From Alpinimonas psychrophila (lineage in GTDB: Bacteria > Actinomycetota > Actinomycetes > Actinomycetales > Microbacteriaceae): 64,000 nucleotides of DNA. Of this stretch, positions 1 to 8,821 are shown one piece after another. The stretch covers positions 1 to 64,000 of the forward strand of contig NZ_JACGWU010000004.1 of NCBI RefSeq assembly GCF_014137865.1, written 5' to 3'. A program made the position numbers and the translations under genes. The notes under the pieces are model-generated. The model was not told the origin of the DNA, did no database searches, and saw nothing but the letters and a program-made list of their open reading frames with translations. The stretch's first letter is position 1. Each line of letters starts with the position of its first letter.

Positions 1-1160
1 GTCACATCGGCGCGGGTCAAAATGTGAAGGCGTTCCAACTGATCACCGGCATCCCGAACGTAACGACGCACGGCCGAATCCGTCCATGCACCCTCGGTGT
101 AGCCAAAGAAGCGAAGGTGCAACTCCACCAACCGCGCCGCATTGACGGTGGTTTCTTTATCGAAACGCAGTGCCTTCATGCGCTTCGCCACGAGCTTGGA
201 GCCCACCAGGTCGTGGTGGTAAAAACTGACCACTCCTCCCGGTTCCAATTTGCGGGTTGCAGGCTTGCCAATGTCGTGCATCAGCGCGGCGATGCGCAAG
301 GTGAGGTCTGGTTCCGCATCCGGATGCCGTGATTTTTCCAGCTCAATGGCCTGATCCAACACGGTCAACGTGTGCTCGAAGACATCTTTGTGGTGGTGGT
401 GTTCATCGACTTCGAGTCTCAGTGCGGGAATTTCGGGAATGACCAGGTCGGCAACCCCCGTGCGACATAACAGTTGGATGCCCGCCCGCGGCGAGTCCGT
501 CTTCAGCAACTTGCACAGCTCATCATTCACGCGCTCGGCAGAAATTTTGGCAATGGAGGCCGCCCGCTCGGCCATCGCCCACTCTGTTTCCTCGGTCAGC
601 TCAAAGCCCAGCTGCGAGACGAAGCGCGCGGCTCTCATCATGCGCAGGGGATCTTCATCGAAGGAAATGGCGGGGGTCGACGGCGCTCGCAACCGGCGGG
701 CAATGAGATCGTCAATTCCCCCGAAAGGATCCACGAGCACGAGTTGAGGAAGACGCACTGCCATGGCGTTGACCGTGAAGTCGCGGCGCGCCAAATCATC
801 TTCGAGGCTCAAGCCAAAGGCCACCTCGGGTTTGCGAGTTTCTCCATCGTATTGGTCGACCCGATAGGTCGTAATTTCAACAGCTTCTCCCGCGATGCGG
901 GCGCCGATGGTACCGAATTGCCGACCGATGTCCCAGTGGGTATCAGAAAGGGGAATGACGACGCCCAAAATTTCATCAGGCGTCGCGTTCGTCGTGAAGT
1001 CCAAATCGTTCACGATCCGGCCGAGAAAAGCATCCCGAACGGGGCCACCAACCAGGGCGAGTTCGAAGCCCGCCTGAGCAAAGGCAACCGAAAGCATTGA
1101 GACACTTGGCGTCTCGCTGAGACGGCGAAGCGAGTCGAGGGCAGTGGCGGCGCTGTGCAT
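1..1160 (-). CDS. pcnA/cca: CCA tRNA nucleotidyltransferase (3' end cut by window edge)
   Basis: Adds or repairs the CCA end of tRNAs in the cytoplasm. The reverse strand is open from an ATG at 1160 to the window edge (about 386 codons seen), so the C-terminus is missing. Near residue 35 the protein shows LVGGPVRDAFLGR followed by DLDFTT, the substrate-binding and metal-binding signature of class II polymerase-beta-type nucleotidyltransferases. Later MHDIGKP and LTRADVT mark the HD domain common in actinobacterial members. It is divergent from the DUF6049-murJ genes, the usual actinobacterial arrangement. The start fits a leaderless transcript: TAGAAT lies 7 nt upstream. Identification is firm; only the end is unseen. 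Confidence 0.93.
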   Translation of the reverse strand, partial: MHSAATALDSLRRLSETPSVSMLSVAFAQAGFELALVGGPVRDAFLGRIVNDLDFTTNATPDEILGVVIPLSDTHWDIGRQFGTIGARIAGEAVEITTYRVDQYDGETRKPEVAFGLSLEDDLARRDFTVNAMAVRLPQLVLVDPFGGIDDLIARRLRAPSTPAISFDEDPLRMMRAARFVSQLGFELTEETEWAMAERAASIAKISAERVNDELCKLLKTDSPRAGIQLLCRTGVADLVIPEIPALRLEVDEHHHHKDVFEHTLTVLDQAIELEKSRHPDAEPDLTLRIAALMHDIGKPATRKLEPGGVVSFYHHDLVGSKLVAKRMKALRFDKETTVNAARLVELHLRFFGYTEGAWTDSAVRRYVRDAGDQLERLHILTRADV

Positions 1161-1220
1161 TCCTGAGATTCTACGCGGAGCCTCAAGCCCGGCAGGGCTC
1201 AAACGCCTAGAATTGCACTC
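1161..1220. promoter_or_regulatory. Divergent promoter with two leaderless -10 boxes (pcnA / DUF6049 gene)
   Basis: This 60-bp gap separates two divergent genes. On the minus strand TAGAAT (1168-1173) ends 7 nt before the pcnA ATG. On the plus strand TAGAAT (1208-1213) ends 7 nt before the ATG at 1221. Neither gene has a Shine-Dalgarno sequence. This spacing is the known signature of leaderless transcription in actinobacteria; the transcript starts themselves are inferred. Confidence 0.6.
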
Positions 1221-3338
1221 ATGTTGGCCGCCCCTGTGAGACGTGCCCGGCGCATGTTCGTGAGGCTCACCGTGGTCGCCGTTCTGGGCGCGGGCTTCTC
1301 ACTTGCTCCCTCCGCGGCCTTAGTCCCCTCCGCTATTGCGGTGGAGAACGCCTCTGGCGAGGTAAGTGTCAGTATTTTTCCCACCTCGGGCGCGCCCGTG
1401 AGTGACAGTCAAGAAGTGGCCGTCACGGTGTCATTGGTCAACGATTCCCAGAAAGCGACGGCGGCCGGTCAGGTCGTTGTCACGACGGGTTCGGATCTTC
1501 TCGGTGACGCCGTCGCCCTGAACGACTGGCTCGCGAAGTCAGACGGCAAGAAAAAACCAGGGCAGTGGCTCGGCGTTTTGAACGCCCCAGCCCTGGCCGT
1601 GGGTGCCCACGCCGTGATCACGGCACGTCTGCCCCTCACCAATGCTTACTATGGAAGTTCTTGGGGTCCACGCGGTCTTGCCGCGGACCTGGAAGTGGGC
1701 GGAACAAGCGCCGGTACTGGGCGAGGAGTCCTCATTTGGGCCACCCCGGGAGCACCTCCTGCGGCCCACCTCGTCACGCTTCTTCCCGTCATTTCGCCAC
1801 CCTCCGCCTCGGGGCTTCTTTCGTCCGAAGAACTCTCCGTGCTCACATCAGCCGAAGGTCTCCTCACAAGCCAGTTGGCCTTGGCTACCGGCCGGAACGT
1901 GACCCTTGCTGTCGATCCACGCATCATCGCCTCCATCGATGCTCTCGGCGAGAAGGCCCCCGCTGCTGCCCAGTCGTGGCTGGCTCGTCTCGCGGCCTTG
2001 CCGAACGAAAGTTTCGCCTTGGCCTACGCCGATGCCGACATTGCTCTGCAGGCACAGGCCGGCGCCACCGCCCTCGCAACGCCCGGCTTCGCCGACCAGC
2101 CCCAGCTTGTCGTCCCCGCTACGCCGAGCCCAACGGCAAGCCCCGTCCCCGACGCATCAGCGAACCCAAACGCAAGTCCCTCCGTACCCACGGCAGTGTG
2201 GTCCCCTATGCTCACCGGAATTGCCTGGCCAGCAGAAAATTCCATTGTCGCCACGGACCTGTCCGTTATTGCCCCCGTTCGTACGCAGTTCCTGGTGCTG
2301 TCCTCGTCCAACGTTGCGGCAGGCGCAAATTCCCCGGCGTTGACGTCCGTCGGGAGCCAGCGCACGCTCATCACAAATTTCGAATTGAGCCGTGCCCTGC
2401 AGGCCACTGGCTCGGCTGTAGACGACGTGCATTGGATGGCGAATGTCAGCCTCGCCTCGGCCTATCTCGCTACGACAGCTCTCAATCCCAACACCCAAGG
2501 TGATGCCATTGCAGCACTTTCCCGGGAGTCGTTGGGTGACGTCTCCGATGCAAGAATCGGGGAGGCTCTCGATCGGTTGAACGATCTCAGTTGGGTTGAC
2601 GGCGGAACGCTGGGGAAGGTAATTTCATCGGCATCGGCTCCGAGCACCACGGTGGTTGACCAGCCCGAGAGCGAAGCTCGCGTCACAATAGCCCAGCGAT
2701 TGTTGGAGAACCGCGACGCCCTCGCCCGTTTCTCCAGCGTTGTCGAAACCCCCGCTCTTGTCACAGACGCGTCAACGCGCCAGGAACTTGCACTGTTCTC
2801 CGTGGCCTGGACGTCTTCCAAAAGTTGGCCCCTCGCTGTCGACGCTCACCTTGCGCAAACCTCGAAAACGTTGAGTTCGATTCGCGTCGTGCCCAGCAGT
2901 GAAATTCAGATGGTCGGCGGCCAAGTCAACATTCCGATCACCATCGAAAATACGCTGACTGTTCCGGTGACCATCGTCGTTCACGCGACACCCTCCAATG
3001 GTCGAATCAGTGTGGACTCCGACGCGACCATCACGGTTCAGGGAGAAGCCCAGGCGAAAGCCTTAGTCCCCGTCAAAGCCCGCCTCAGCAATGGCAGTGT
3101 GGTGTTATCCGTTTCTTTGATTTCCCCGACCGGTGTGCCGATCGGAAGCTCCGTTACGCTCCCGGTCAACGTTCGCGCGGATTGGGAAAGTTGGGGCCTC
3201 GGCGGGTTAGGGGTTCTCTTCGCGGCATTACTCATCGCCGGTGTCGTGCGCACGGTCCGCAAGCGCCACGATGCTTCTGCCGCCGACGCTTTAGCCGCCG
3301 ATGTGCGTGCCGGTACGCATGCGGATGTTCGTGGTTAG
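1221..3338 (+). CDS. DUF6049 family membrane-anchored extracytoplasmic protein
   Basis: A 705-aa exported protein: N-terminal signal segment (about residues 10-35, ending in an Ala-rich stretch), a long extracytoplasmic region with a Pro/Ser/Ala-rich linker near residue 290-320, then one C-terminal membrane helix (about residues 655-680) and a short basic tail. Proteins of this architecture (DUF6049) sit directly before murJ in many actinobacteria, which suggests a role in cell-wall precursor traffic or envelope assembly; the biochemical function is unknown. The ORF overlaps the 5' end of murJ, so the two are probably translationally coupled. The start has no ribosome-binding site but a -10 box 7 nt upstream, consistent with leaderless expression. 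Confidence 0.8.
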   Translation: MLAAPVRRARRMFVRLTVVAVLGAGFSLAPSAALVPSAIAVENASGEVSVSIFPTSGAPVSDSQEVAVTVSLVNDSQKATAAGQVVVTTGSDLLGDAVALNDWLAKSDGKKKPGQWLGVLNAPALAVGAHAVITARLPLTNAYYGSSWGPRGLAADLEVGGTSAGTGRGVLIWATPGAPPAAHLVTLLPVISPPSASGLLSSEELSVLTSAEGLLTSQLALATGRNVTLAVDPRIIASIDALGEKAPAAAQSWLARLAALPNESFALAYADADIALQAQAGATALATPGFADQPQLVVPATPSPTASPVPDASANPNASPSVPTAVWSPMLTGIAWPAENSIVATDLSVIAPVRTQFLVLSSSNVAAGANSPALTSVGSQRTLITNFELSRALQATGSAVDDVHWMANVSLASAYLATTALNPNTQGDAIAALSRESLGDVSDARIGEALDRLNDLSWVDGGTLGKVISSASAPSTTVVDQPESEARVTIAQRLLENRDALARFSSVVETPALVTDASTRQELALFSVAWTSSKSWPLAVDAHLAQTSKTLSSIRVVPSSEIQMVGGQVNIPITIENTLTVPVTIVVHATPSNGRISVDSDATITVQGEAQAKALVPVKARLSNGSVVLSVSLISPTGVPIGSSVTLPVNVRADWESWGLGGLGVLFAALLIAGVVRTVRKRHDASAADALAADVRAGTHADVRG

Positions 3339-4962
3339 GGCGGCGGGTTCGCCCTCGATCGGGCGGTCGAGTTTTCTTTTGGGTTCGGGCACCGTAGTCT
3401 CGCGCGCGCTCGGGTTCGTGAAGACCATCATTTTGGCACAAACCCTGGGTGTCGTGGGGAGTGCCGGCGCTGACTCCTTCGCGGTGGCCAATCAACTTCC
3501 CAGTAGCATCTACGTGATTATTGCCGGGGGTGTACTGACCGCGACGTTAGTGCCGGCCATCGTGAAGTCTGCCCTTCATCGCGACGGCGGCATTGCATAC
3601 ATCAACAAGTTGATGACCATGGCCCTCGTGGTTCTGCTCGGCGTAACGCTGTTGGCAACCCTCGCGGCACCCTGGCTTGTGGCCCTTTTTGCGGGCTCCT
3701 GGTCCACCGAACAACTTGCTCTCGCCTCCGCCTTCGCGTACTGGTGTTTGCCGCAGATCTTCTTCTATGGCCTTTATACCGTTCTGGGCGAAGTTTTGAA
3801 TGCCCGCGGATCCTTTGGTCCCTTCACGTGGGCGCCGGTTCTGAACAATGTCGTCGCACTTCTAGGCGTCATCGCCTTCATGGTCGTTTTTGGCGTTGAC
3901 ACCGGTGGGGAACGTTCGGTTACCGACTGGACGTCGTCCATGGTCAACCTTCTCGCCGGTACCGCCACCTTGGGCGTTGCGGCCCAGGCCCTCATCCTCA
4001 TCGTTTTTTGGCGTCGACTCGGCCTCGGATTCCGCCCGGACTTCATCTGGAAGGGTGTCGGACTCCGAGAAACCGGGCGCGTTGCCGGCTGGACATTCGG
4101 CATCGTCTTGGTCACCCAATTGGGCGGCATTATCGAAACCAATGTTGTCTCTCAGGCCTCTGGTGTTGGGGCTTCCGTGTTCACGCTGGCAACGGCGTGG
4201 TTGATTTTCATGCTCCCGCACTCGATCATTGCGGTGTCCATGGGAACCGTCTATTTCACGCGGATGAGTGAGCACGCCGCGAGCAAAAAGATGGCGGAAG
4301 TCGAGGCCGATACCTCCGAAGCACTTCGCAATATTGGACTTCTCGTGGTTTGGGCCGCAGCCGGGTTGGCCTGCGTCGCTTACCCGGTTTCGACACTCTT
4401 TGCCGGGCAAGACTTTTTCGCTATCGCAAGTTTGGCAAGCCTCATCCAGATCTTGGTGATTGGTTTGCCGGCCTTCAGCGCTCTCTACGTTATTTTCCGG
4501 GTGTTTCTCGCGCTGGGCCGAGCTCGAGTGCTCTTTAACCTGACCCTCCTGCAGGTGGGTCTCTTCTGTGCTCTCGCTTTAGCTTCGTCTCTGTTACCCC
4601 TCGAGATGATTGCTCAAGGAGTGGCCGCCAGTCTCATCACCTCCGTCCTCGTGCAAGCTATCGTTTCCTACGCGCTTCTTCGCCGTCGCCTCAGCGGTCT
4701 CGATTCCCGTCGCCTGCGTGTGACCGGCCTTCGTTCCTACGTTGCTGGCGGTGTTGCAACCGTTGCCGGGGTGATTGCGGGCGCCGTTCTCGGGGCCTAT
4801 TCTGAGGACGGCTTTGCTCTTGCCTCGGTCTTCGGAGCACTCATCGCGATGGTGTGCATCGGCCTCGTCGTCACGGTGGTCTACGCCCTGCTCCTCGGAC
4901 TCTTTCGCACCTCCGAACTCGCTGCCGTCGTTCGCATGGTGCGCGTGAGAATTGGCCGCTAG
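3301..4962 (+). CDS. murJ: Lipid II flippase MurJ (MviN family)
   Basis: Predicted flippase moving lipid II across the cytoplasmic membrane for peptidoglycan synthesis. The 553-aa protein is almost wholly hydrophobic with about 14 membrane helices and begins with the family pattern SxxLLGSGTVVSRALGFVK. Its position after DUF6049 and pcnA and before trxB-trxA is the conserved actinobacterial order. It overlaps the upstream gene: ATG at 3301 is the longest start, while ATG 3319, ATG 3325 or GTG 3331 would place the start closer to the conserved N-terminus. No clear Shine-Dalgarno decides between them. No pseudokinase extension like that of mycobacterial MviN is present; the protein ends shortly after the last helix. 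Confidence 0.92.
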   Translation: MCVPVRMRMFVVRAAGSPSIGRSSFLLGSGTVVSRALGFVKTIILAQTLGVVGSAGADSFAVANQLPSSIYVIIAGGVLTATLVPAIVKSALHRDGGIAYINKLMTMALVVLLGVTLLATLAAPWLVALFAGSWSTEQLALASAFAYWCLPQIFFYGLYTVLGEVLNARGSFGPFTWAPVLNNVVALLGVIAFMVVFGVDTGGERSVTDWTSSMVNLLAGTATLGVAAQALILIVFWRRLGLGFRPDFIWKGVGLRETGRVAGWTFGIVLVTQLGGIIETNVVSQASGVGASVFTLATAWLIFMLPHSIIAVSMGTVYFTRMSEHAASKKMAEVEADTSEALRNIGLLVVWAAAGLACVAYPVSTLFAGQDFFAIASLASLIQILVIGLPAFSALYVIFRVFLALGRARVLFNLTLLQVGLFCALALASSLLPLEMIAQGVAASLITSVLVQAIVSYALLRRRLSGLDSRRLRVTGLRSYVAGGVATVAGVIAGAVLGAYSEDGFALASVFGALIAMVCIGLVVTVVYALLLGLFRTSELAAVVRMVRVRIGR

Positions 4963-5000
4963 TTCACTCCCCGCTAGATCCCCAAGGAATACACCGACCG

Positions 5001-5006
5001 TAGAAT
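5001..5006 (+). promoter_or_regulatory. Probable -10 box of the trxB-trxA operon
   Basis: TAGAAT lies in the murJ-trxB gap, about 60 nt before the trxB ATG. Unlike the leaderless genes nearby, trxB has a real Shine-Dalgarno (AAGGAG, about 5055-5060), so this promoter would give a leader of about 53 nt. No strong -35 is visible. The assignment is by consensus only. Confidence 0.4.
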
Positions 5007-5065
5007 GTGTTTATCAACTTTGAGCCGTCACGCACGTCGTTTGTCGGCAACGCTAAGGAGCAGTT

Positions 5066-6019
5066 ATGCGTCAAGTCATCATTATCGGGTCAGGTCCCGC
5101 GGGTTACACCGCTGCCATCTATGCTGCTCGCGCCAACTTTAAGCCCCTCCTCATCGCCAGCTCGGTTGAGGCCGGCGGAGAGCTCATGAACACCACCGAT
5201 GTCGAAAATTTCCCCGGTTTCCCCGAGGGCATCATGGGGCCCGACCTCATGATCAAGATGCAGGAGCAGGCCGAGAAGTTTGGTGCCGAAATCTTACTGG
5301 ATGACGTGACGAGCCTTGATCTTTCTGGCGAGGTAAAGAAGATTACGATCGGTAACGGTGACACCTTCGAAGCTCTCGCGGTGATTTTTGCCACCGGATC
5401 CGCGTACCGCAAGCTGGGCCTGCCCAATGAGGATCGCCTGTCAGGGCACGGTGTTTCGTGGTGTGCCACGTGCGACGGCTTCTTCTTCCGCCAGAAGACG
5501 GTGGCCATCGTCGGCGGCGGCGACTCAGCAATGGAGGAAGCCAACTTCCTCACCCGTTTCGCCGACAAGGTCTACGTCGTCCACCGCAAGGACAGTCTTC
5601 GGGCCTCAAAGATCATGCAAGATCGTGCCTTTGCGAATCCCAAGATTGAGTTTGTTTGGAATTCAGCCGTGGACGCCCTCCTGGGAGATGACGCCCTCAC
5701 TGGCATCACCATCGAAGACACCGTCACGGGTGTTAAGCGCGATTTGCCCCTGGACGGGCTCTTTATCGCCATTGGAAATGATCCCCGGACCCACTTGATT
5801 CATGGCCAACTTGACCTCACCCCTGAGGGAACGATTGCCGTCAAGGGTCGCTCTTCCAAAACCAACCTCAGCGGTGTCTTTGCAGCCGGAGATGTCATCG
5901 ATCCCACCTACCGCCAGGCAGTTACGGCTGCCGGTAGCGGAACGGTTGCTGCCCTTGACGCCGAACATTTTCTGTCAGCCCTTCCTGTCGCGGTACTCGC
6001 ACAGGCCGAAATCCAGTAA
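5066..6019 (+). CDS. trxB: Thioredoxin reductase (NADPH)
   Basis: FAD flavoprotein passing electrons from NADPH to thioredoxin in the cytoplasm. The 317-aa length fits low-molecular-weight TrxB. Visible motifs in order: FAD-binding GSGPAGYTAAIYAARA near the N-terminus, the redox-active CATC motif around residue 135, the NADPH-binding GGGDSAMEEA near 155 followed by VVHR, and the C-terminal FAD-contact GVFAAGDV. The start is set by AAGGAG a few bases upstream of ATG. trxA follows 25 bp downstream, so the pair is an operon, and the neighbours murJ, trxB, trxA, parA and parB are the usual actinobacterial set. Confidence 0.97.
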   Translation: MRQVIIIGSGPAGYTAAIYAARANFKPLLIASSVEAGGELMNTTDVENFPGFPEGIMGPDLMIKMQEQAEKFGAEILLDDVTSLDLSGEVKKITIGNGDTFEALAVIFATGSAYRKLGLPNEDRLSGHGVSWCATCDGFFFRQKTVAIVGGGDSAMEEANFLTRFADKVYVVHRKDSLRASKIMQDRAFANPKIEFVWNSAVDALLGDDALTGITIEDTVTGVKRDLPLDGLFIAIGNDPRTHLIHGQLDLTPEGTIAVKGRSSKTNLSGVFAAGDVIDPTYRQAVTAAGSGTVAALDAEHFLSALPVAVLAQAEIQ

Positions 6020-6044
6020 TTACAAAGAAACGAAGGAGATCCCC

Positions 6045-6371
6045 ATGTCCACTGCACCAGCAGTGACCGATGCGACATTCGCAGCCCAGGTCCTCGCAAG
6101 TTCCAAGCCCGTTCTCGTTGACTTCTGGGCCGAATGGTGTGGCCCCTGCCGCGCCGTTGGACCCATTCTTGACCAGATCTTGCTCGAGAACGGCGACAAG
6201 ATCGACATCGTCAAGCTCAACGTGGATGAAAACCCGCAGACGGCGGCTTTGTATCAGATCACCTCCATCCCCGCGATGAAGGTCTTCCAAAACGGTGAGG
6301 TCGTCAAGACCATCATCGGCGCCAAGCCCAAGCCCGCCATCGAGGCAGACTTGGCCGCGTTCATCGGCTAG
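6045..6371 (+). CDS. trxA: Thioredoxin
   Basis: Small dithiol protein reducing disulfides of cytoplasmic targets, itself reduced by TrxB just upstream. The 108-aa product carries the active site WCGPC after FWAE at about residue 30 and the cis-proline loop (SIPAMK) near residue 75, with normal thioredoxin length. The ATG at 6045 is chosen because a strong GAAGGAG precedes it by 5-6 bases. The frame is open further upstream, inside trxB, but that part has no thioredoxin character. A strong intrinsic terminator follows the stop codon. Confidence 0.97.
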   Translation: MSTAPAVTDATFAAQVLASSKPVLVDFWAEWCGPCRAVGPILDQILLENGDKIDIVKLNVDENPQTAALYQITSIPAMKVFQNGEVVKTIIGAKPKPAIEADLAAFIG

Positions 6372-6390
6372 TTCACGAAATCCGCACCCC

Positions 6391-6428
6391 ACAAAAACCG
6401 CTTGGCCCTGTTGCCCGGCGGTTTTTGT
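6391..6428 (+). terminator. Intrinsic terminator after trxA
   Basis: A perfect 11-bp inverted repeat, ACAAAAACCGC (6391-6401) and GCGGTTTTTGT (6418-6428), forms a hairpin with A and T runs in its arms, 19 bp after the trxA stop. The symmetrical A/T arms could make it bidirectional, but no gene reads into it from the right. Confidence 0.8.
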
Positions 6429-6494
6429 GCGTGGATCCCCGTCATTTTGCGCGATAATTCAACACCGGGATTCATCCCCTGAGATGGCGGCAAG

Positions 6495-6500
6495 TAGCAT
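6495..6500 (+). promoter_or_regulatory. Leaderless -10 box of the aminotransferase gene
   Basis: TAGCAT ends 6 nt before the GTG start at 6507, and no Shine-Dalgarno is present. The trxA terminator lies upstream, so an independent promoter is expected here. Confidence 0.55.
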
Positions 6501-6506
6501 GGCTCT

Positions 6507-7826
6507 GTGAGCGAAAATACTGAAGCCGGTCAGGCGATCAAGCTCGATCCTTGGTTTGGTCACTACGCCGACCGGGCGTCCGGCCTCAGCGCATCAGAAG
6601 TGCGCGCACTCTTTGCTGTCGCTTCACGGCCCGAAGTCGTTTCTCTCGCCGGGGGGATGCCTTTTGTGCGCGCCCTCCCCGAAGACCTCATTAATGGTGC
6701 TTTGTCGCGCGTCATGAGCGAACAGGGACCCACCGCTCTCCAATACGGTTCCGGCCAGGGCGTTCCGGCCCTGCGGGAGCAAATTCTCGAGATCATGGCG
6801 CTGGAGGGTATTTCTGCCAGTGTCGACGACATTGTGGTCACCACCGGAAGCCAGCAGGCTCTCGACCTCGTAACAAAGCTATTCATCAACCCCGGTGATG
6901 TCGTCTTGGCGGAGGCCCCCAGCTACGTGGGCGCCATTGGGGTCTTCCGTTCCTACCAGGCCCACATTGAACACGTCGACATGGATAACGACGGCCTCAT
7001 TCCGGATGCGTTGCGGGCCGCCATCACACGCATGGGCGCCGAGGGTCGCACTATCAAATTCCTGTACACAATCCCTAACTTTCACAATCCCGCGGGAGTT
7101 ACCCTCAGCGCAGAGCGACGTCCCGAAATCCTTCAGATTTGCCAGGACGCGGGAATTCTCGTGCTGGAAGACAATCCGTATGGGCTGCTCTCCTTTGATG
7201 AGGATGTGCCGCCGGCCATCCGCTCCCTGGATGAAGATGGTGTCATTTACTTAGGATCGTTCTCCAAGACCCTCGCGCCCGGTTTTCGGGTGGGCTGGGC
7301 CCTCGCGCCGCACGCAATCAAAGAGAAACTCGTTCTGGCGGCTGAATCGGCTATCTTGTGCCCCAGCTCCTTTAGCCAGCTTGTCATTAGTGAGTATTTG
7401 GCGTCGGCCGACTGGATGGGCCAAATTATCAGTTTTCGCGATGTCTATCGCGAGCGCCGAGACACGATGCTCACCTCCCTGGCCGAGCATCTACCCGAAC
7501 TGTCGTGGACGGTGCCCAACGGTGGGTTCTACGTGTGGGTGACTCTGCCCGACGCCCTCGATTCGAAGGCCATGTTGCCCCGTGCCGTCACTGAACTCGT
7601 GGCCTACACGCCAGGGACGGCCTTCTACGCCGACGGCGGAGGTCGCCAGAACTTGCGGCTCTCGTTCTGTTATCCGACGCCCGAAAACATTCGCATCGGT
7701 ATTCGCCGCCTTGCGACTGTCATCAACGGAGAACTCGACCTGTTGTCCACCTTTGCGGGCACGGGGTCACTCACGGCCTCCGCCGGTGAAGACAATGTAA
7801 TTTCCCCTCCGCCCGACATGAGTTAG
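6507..7826 (+). CDS. PLP-dependent aminotransferase, class I/II (2-aminoadipate/MocR-type catalytic domain)
   Basis: Cytoplasmic fold-type I aminotransferase of 439 aa. It has the subgroup hallmarks: VVSLAGGMPF near the N-terminus, TTGSQQALDL (phosphate-binding loop), NFHNPAGVT, LEDNPYGLL with the cofactor-ring Asp, and the PLP-lysine motif YLGSFSKTLAPGFRVGW. The sequence resembles the catalytic half of MocR regulators and LysN-like aminotransferases, but no winged-helix DNA-binding domain precedes it, so it acts as an enzyme. The substrate (alpha-aminoadipate, aromatic or branched amino acids) cannot be told. An aminotransferase at this point before parB-parA recurs in actinobacteria. The start is GTG with a leaderless -10 box. 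Confidence 0.85.
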   Translation: MSENTEAGQAIKLDPWFGHYADRASGLSASEVRALFAVASRPEVVSLAGGMPFVRALPEDLINGALSRVMSEQGPTALQYGSGQGVPALREQILEIMALEGISASVDDIVVTTGSQQALDLVTKLFINPGDVVLAEAPSYVGAIGVFRSYQAHIEHVDMDNDGLIPDALRAAITRMGAEGRTIKFLYTIPNFHNPAGVTLSAERRPEILQICQDAGILVLEDNPYGLLSFDEDVPPAIRSLDEDGVIYLGSFSKTLAPGFRVGWALAPHAIKEKLVLAAESAILCPSSFSQLVISEYLASADWMGQIISFRDVYRERRDTMLTSLAEHLPELSWTVPNGGFYVWVTLPDALDSKAMLPRAVTELVAYTPGTAFYADGGGRQNLRLSFCYPTPENIRIGIRRLATVINGELDLLSTFAGTGSLTASAGEDNVISPPPDMS

Positions 7827-7846
7827 CCCACGAAAGGCTTTTTTCT

Positions 7847-8812
7847 ATGAGCAATTCAGCGCCACTCACAATTACTGTGCTTGCCGGAGGAATCTCGCAC
7901 GAGCGCGAAGTATCGCTTCGTTCGGGCCGCCGTGTCTCGGATGCCCTTCAGGGTTGCGGTCACAACGTGTCCCTCGCCGATCCCGATGCCTCCTTATTTT
8001 CCAACCTGATGGACTCGGCTCCTGATGTTGTCTGGCCAGCGCTCCACGGGTTCAGCGGTGAAGACGGTGCTCTCTTGGGGCTCCTCGAAGTCTCGGGCTA
8101 CGCCTATGTCGGGCCCACGGCCGCTGCCGCGCGCTTGGCCTGGTCAAAACCCATTGCGAAGACCCTGGTGGCTCGTGCCGGTGTTGACACCCCCGAATCC
8201 ATTACGTTGGCCCGTGAGGCCTTTAGGGAACTTGGGGCAGCCACCGTTCTCCAGCTCATCTCCGGAGCGCTAGGCCAGAGCCTCGTGGTCAAGCCGGCTT
8301 CCGGGGGGTCGGCGCAGGGTGTGACGATTGTCACCCGCGCCGACCAACTTCCTCGTGCCATGGTCGATGCCTACACGTACTCCGATGTCGCGCTCATCGA
8401 GAAGCATGTTGCCGGCGTTGAAGTATCGGTCACCGTCATCGACACCGGTGATGGCCCCCGGGCACTGCCGGCCGTGGAGATTGTTCCGCTCGACGGGGTT
8501 TACAGCTTTGAAGCCCGTTACAACGCGGGGGAGACGAACTTCTTCGTTCCCGCGCGCCTCTCCGATGCCGTATCCGCGCGCATCGCGGATGTCGCGGTGT
8601 CCGTGCACGAGACCCTGGGGCTGGACTACCTCTCGCGCATCGATCTCATCGTGGACGCGCTCGGCACGCCCTGGTTCCTCGAGGCCAATGCCCTTCCCGG
8701 CCTCACCGAGACGTCTTCGGCGCCGATCGCCATGGAGGCGGCCGGGTTTGAGTTGGGTGCGTTATACGAGACCCTTGCTCGGCGTGCCGTAGCCAATCGC
8801 GTTCGAAACTAG
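7847..8812 (+). CDS. D-alanine-D-alanine ligase family protein (ATP-grasp)
   Basis: ATP-grasp enzyme of 321 aa related to Ddl, which makes the D-Ala-D-Ala dipeptide for peptidoglycan. Visible are the N-terminal TVLAGGISHEREVSLRSG loop typical of Ddl, WPALHGFSGEDGALLGLLE (substrate-lid region), the ATP-binding VVKPASGGSAQGVTIV and C-terminal EANALPGLTETS carrying metal-binding Glu/Asn. It is somewhat shorter than classical Ddl (about 350 aa); a second ddl elsewhere is typical of actinobacteria, so the physiological role of this copy is uncertain. It lies 20 bp after the aminotransferase, likely co-transcribed, and converges on parB. Confidence 0.85.
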   Translation: MSNSAPLTITVLAGGISHEREVSLRSGRRVSDALQGCGHNVSLADPDASLFSNLMDSAPDVVWPALHGFSGEDGALLGLLEVSGYAYVGPTAAAARLAWSKPIAKTLVARAGVDTPESITLAREAFRELGAATVLQLISGALGQSLVVKPASGGSAQGVTIVTRADQLPRAMVDAYTYSDVALIEKHVAGVEVSVTVIDTGDGPRALPAVEIVPLDGVYSFEARYNAGETNFFVPARLSDAVSARIADVAVSVHETLGLDYLSRIDLIVDALGTPWFLEANALPGLTETSSAPIAMEAAGFELGALYETLARRAVANRVRN

Positions 8813-8821
8813 CCTCCGAAA

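Noticed and set aside
1565-2503. 312-codon plus-strand frame inside the DUF6049 gene
   Set aside because: Arg/Pro/His-rich composition typical of an out-of-frame shadow; the overlapping DUF6049 frame has a clear signal peptide and C-terminal helix.
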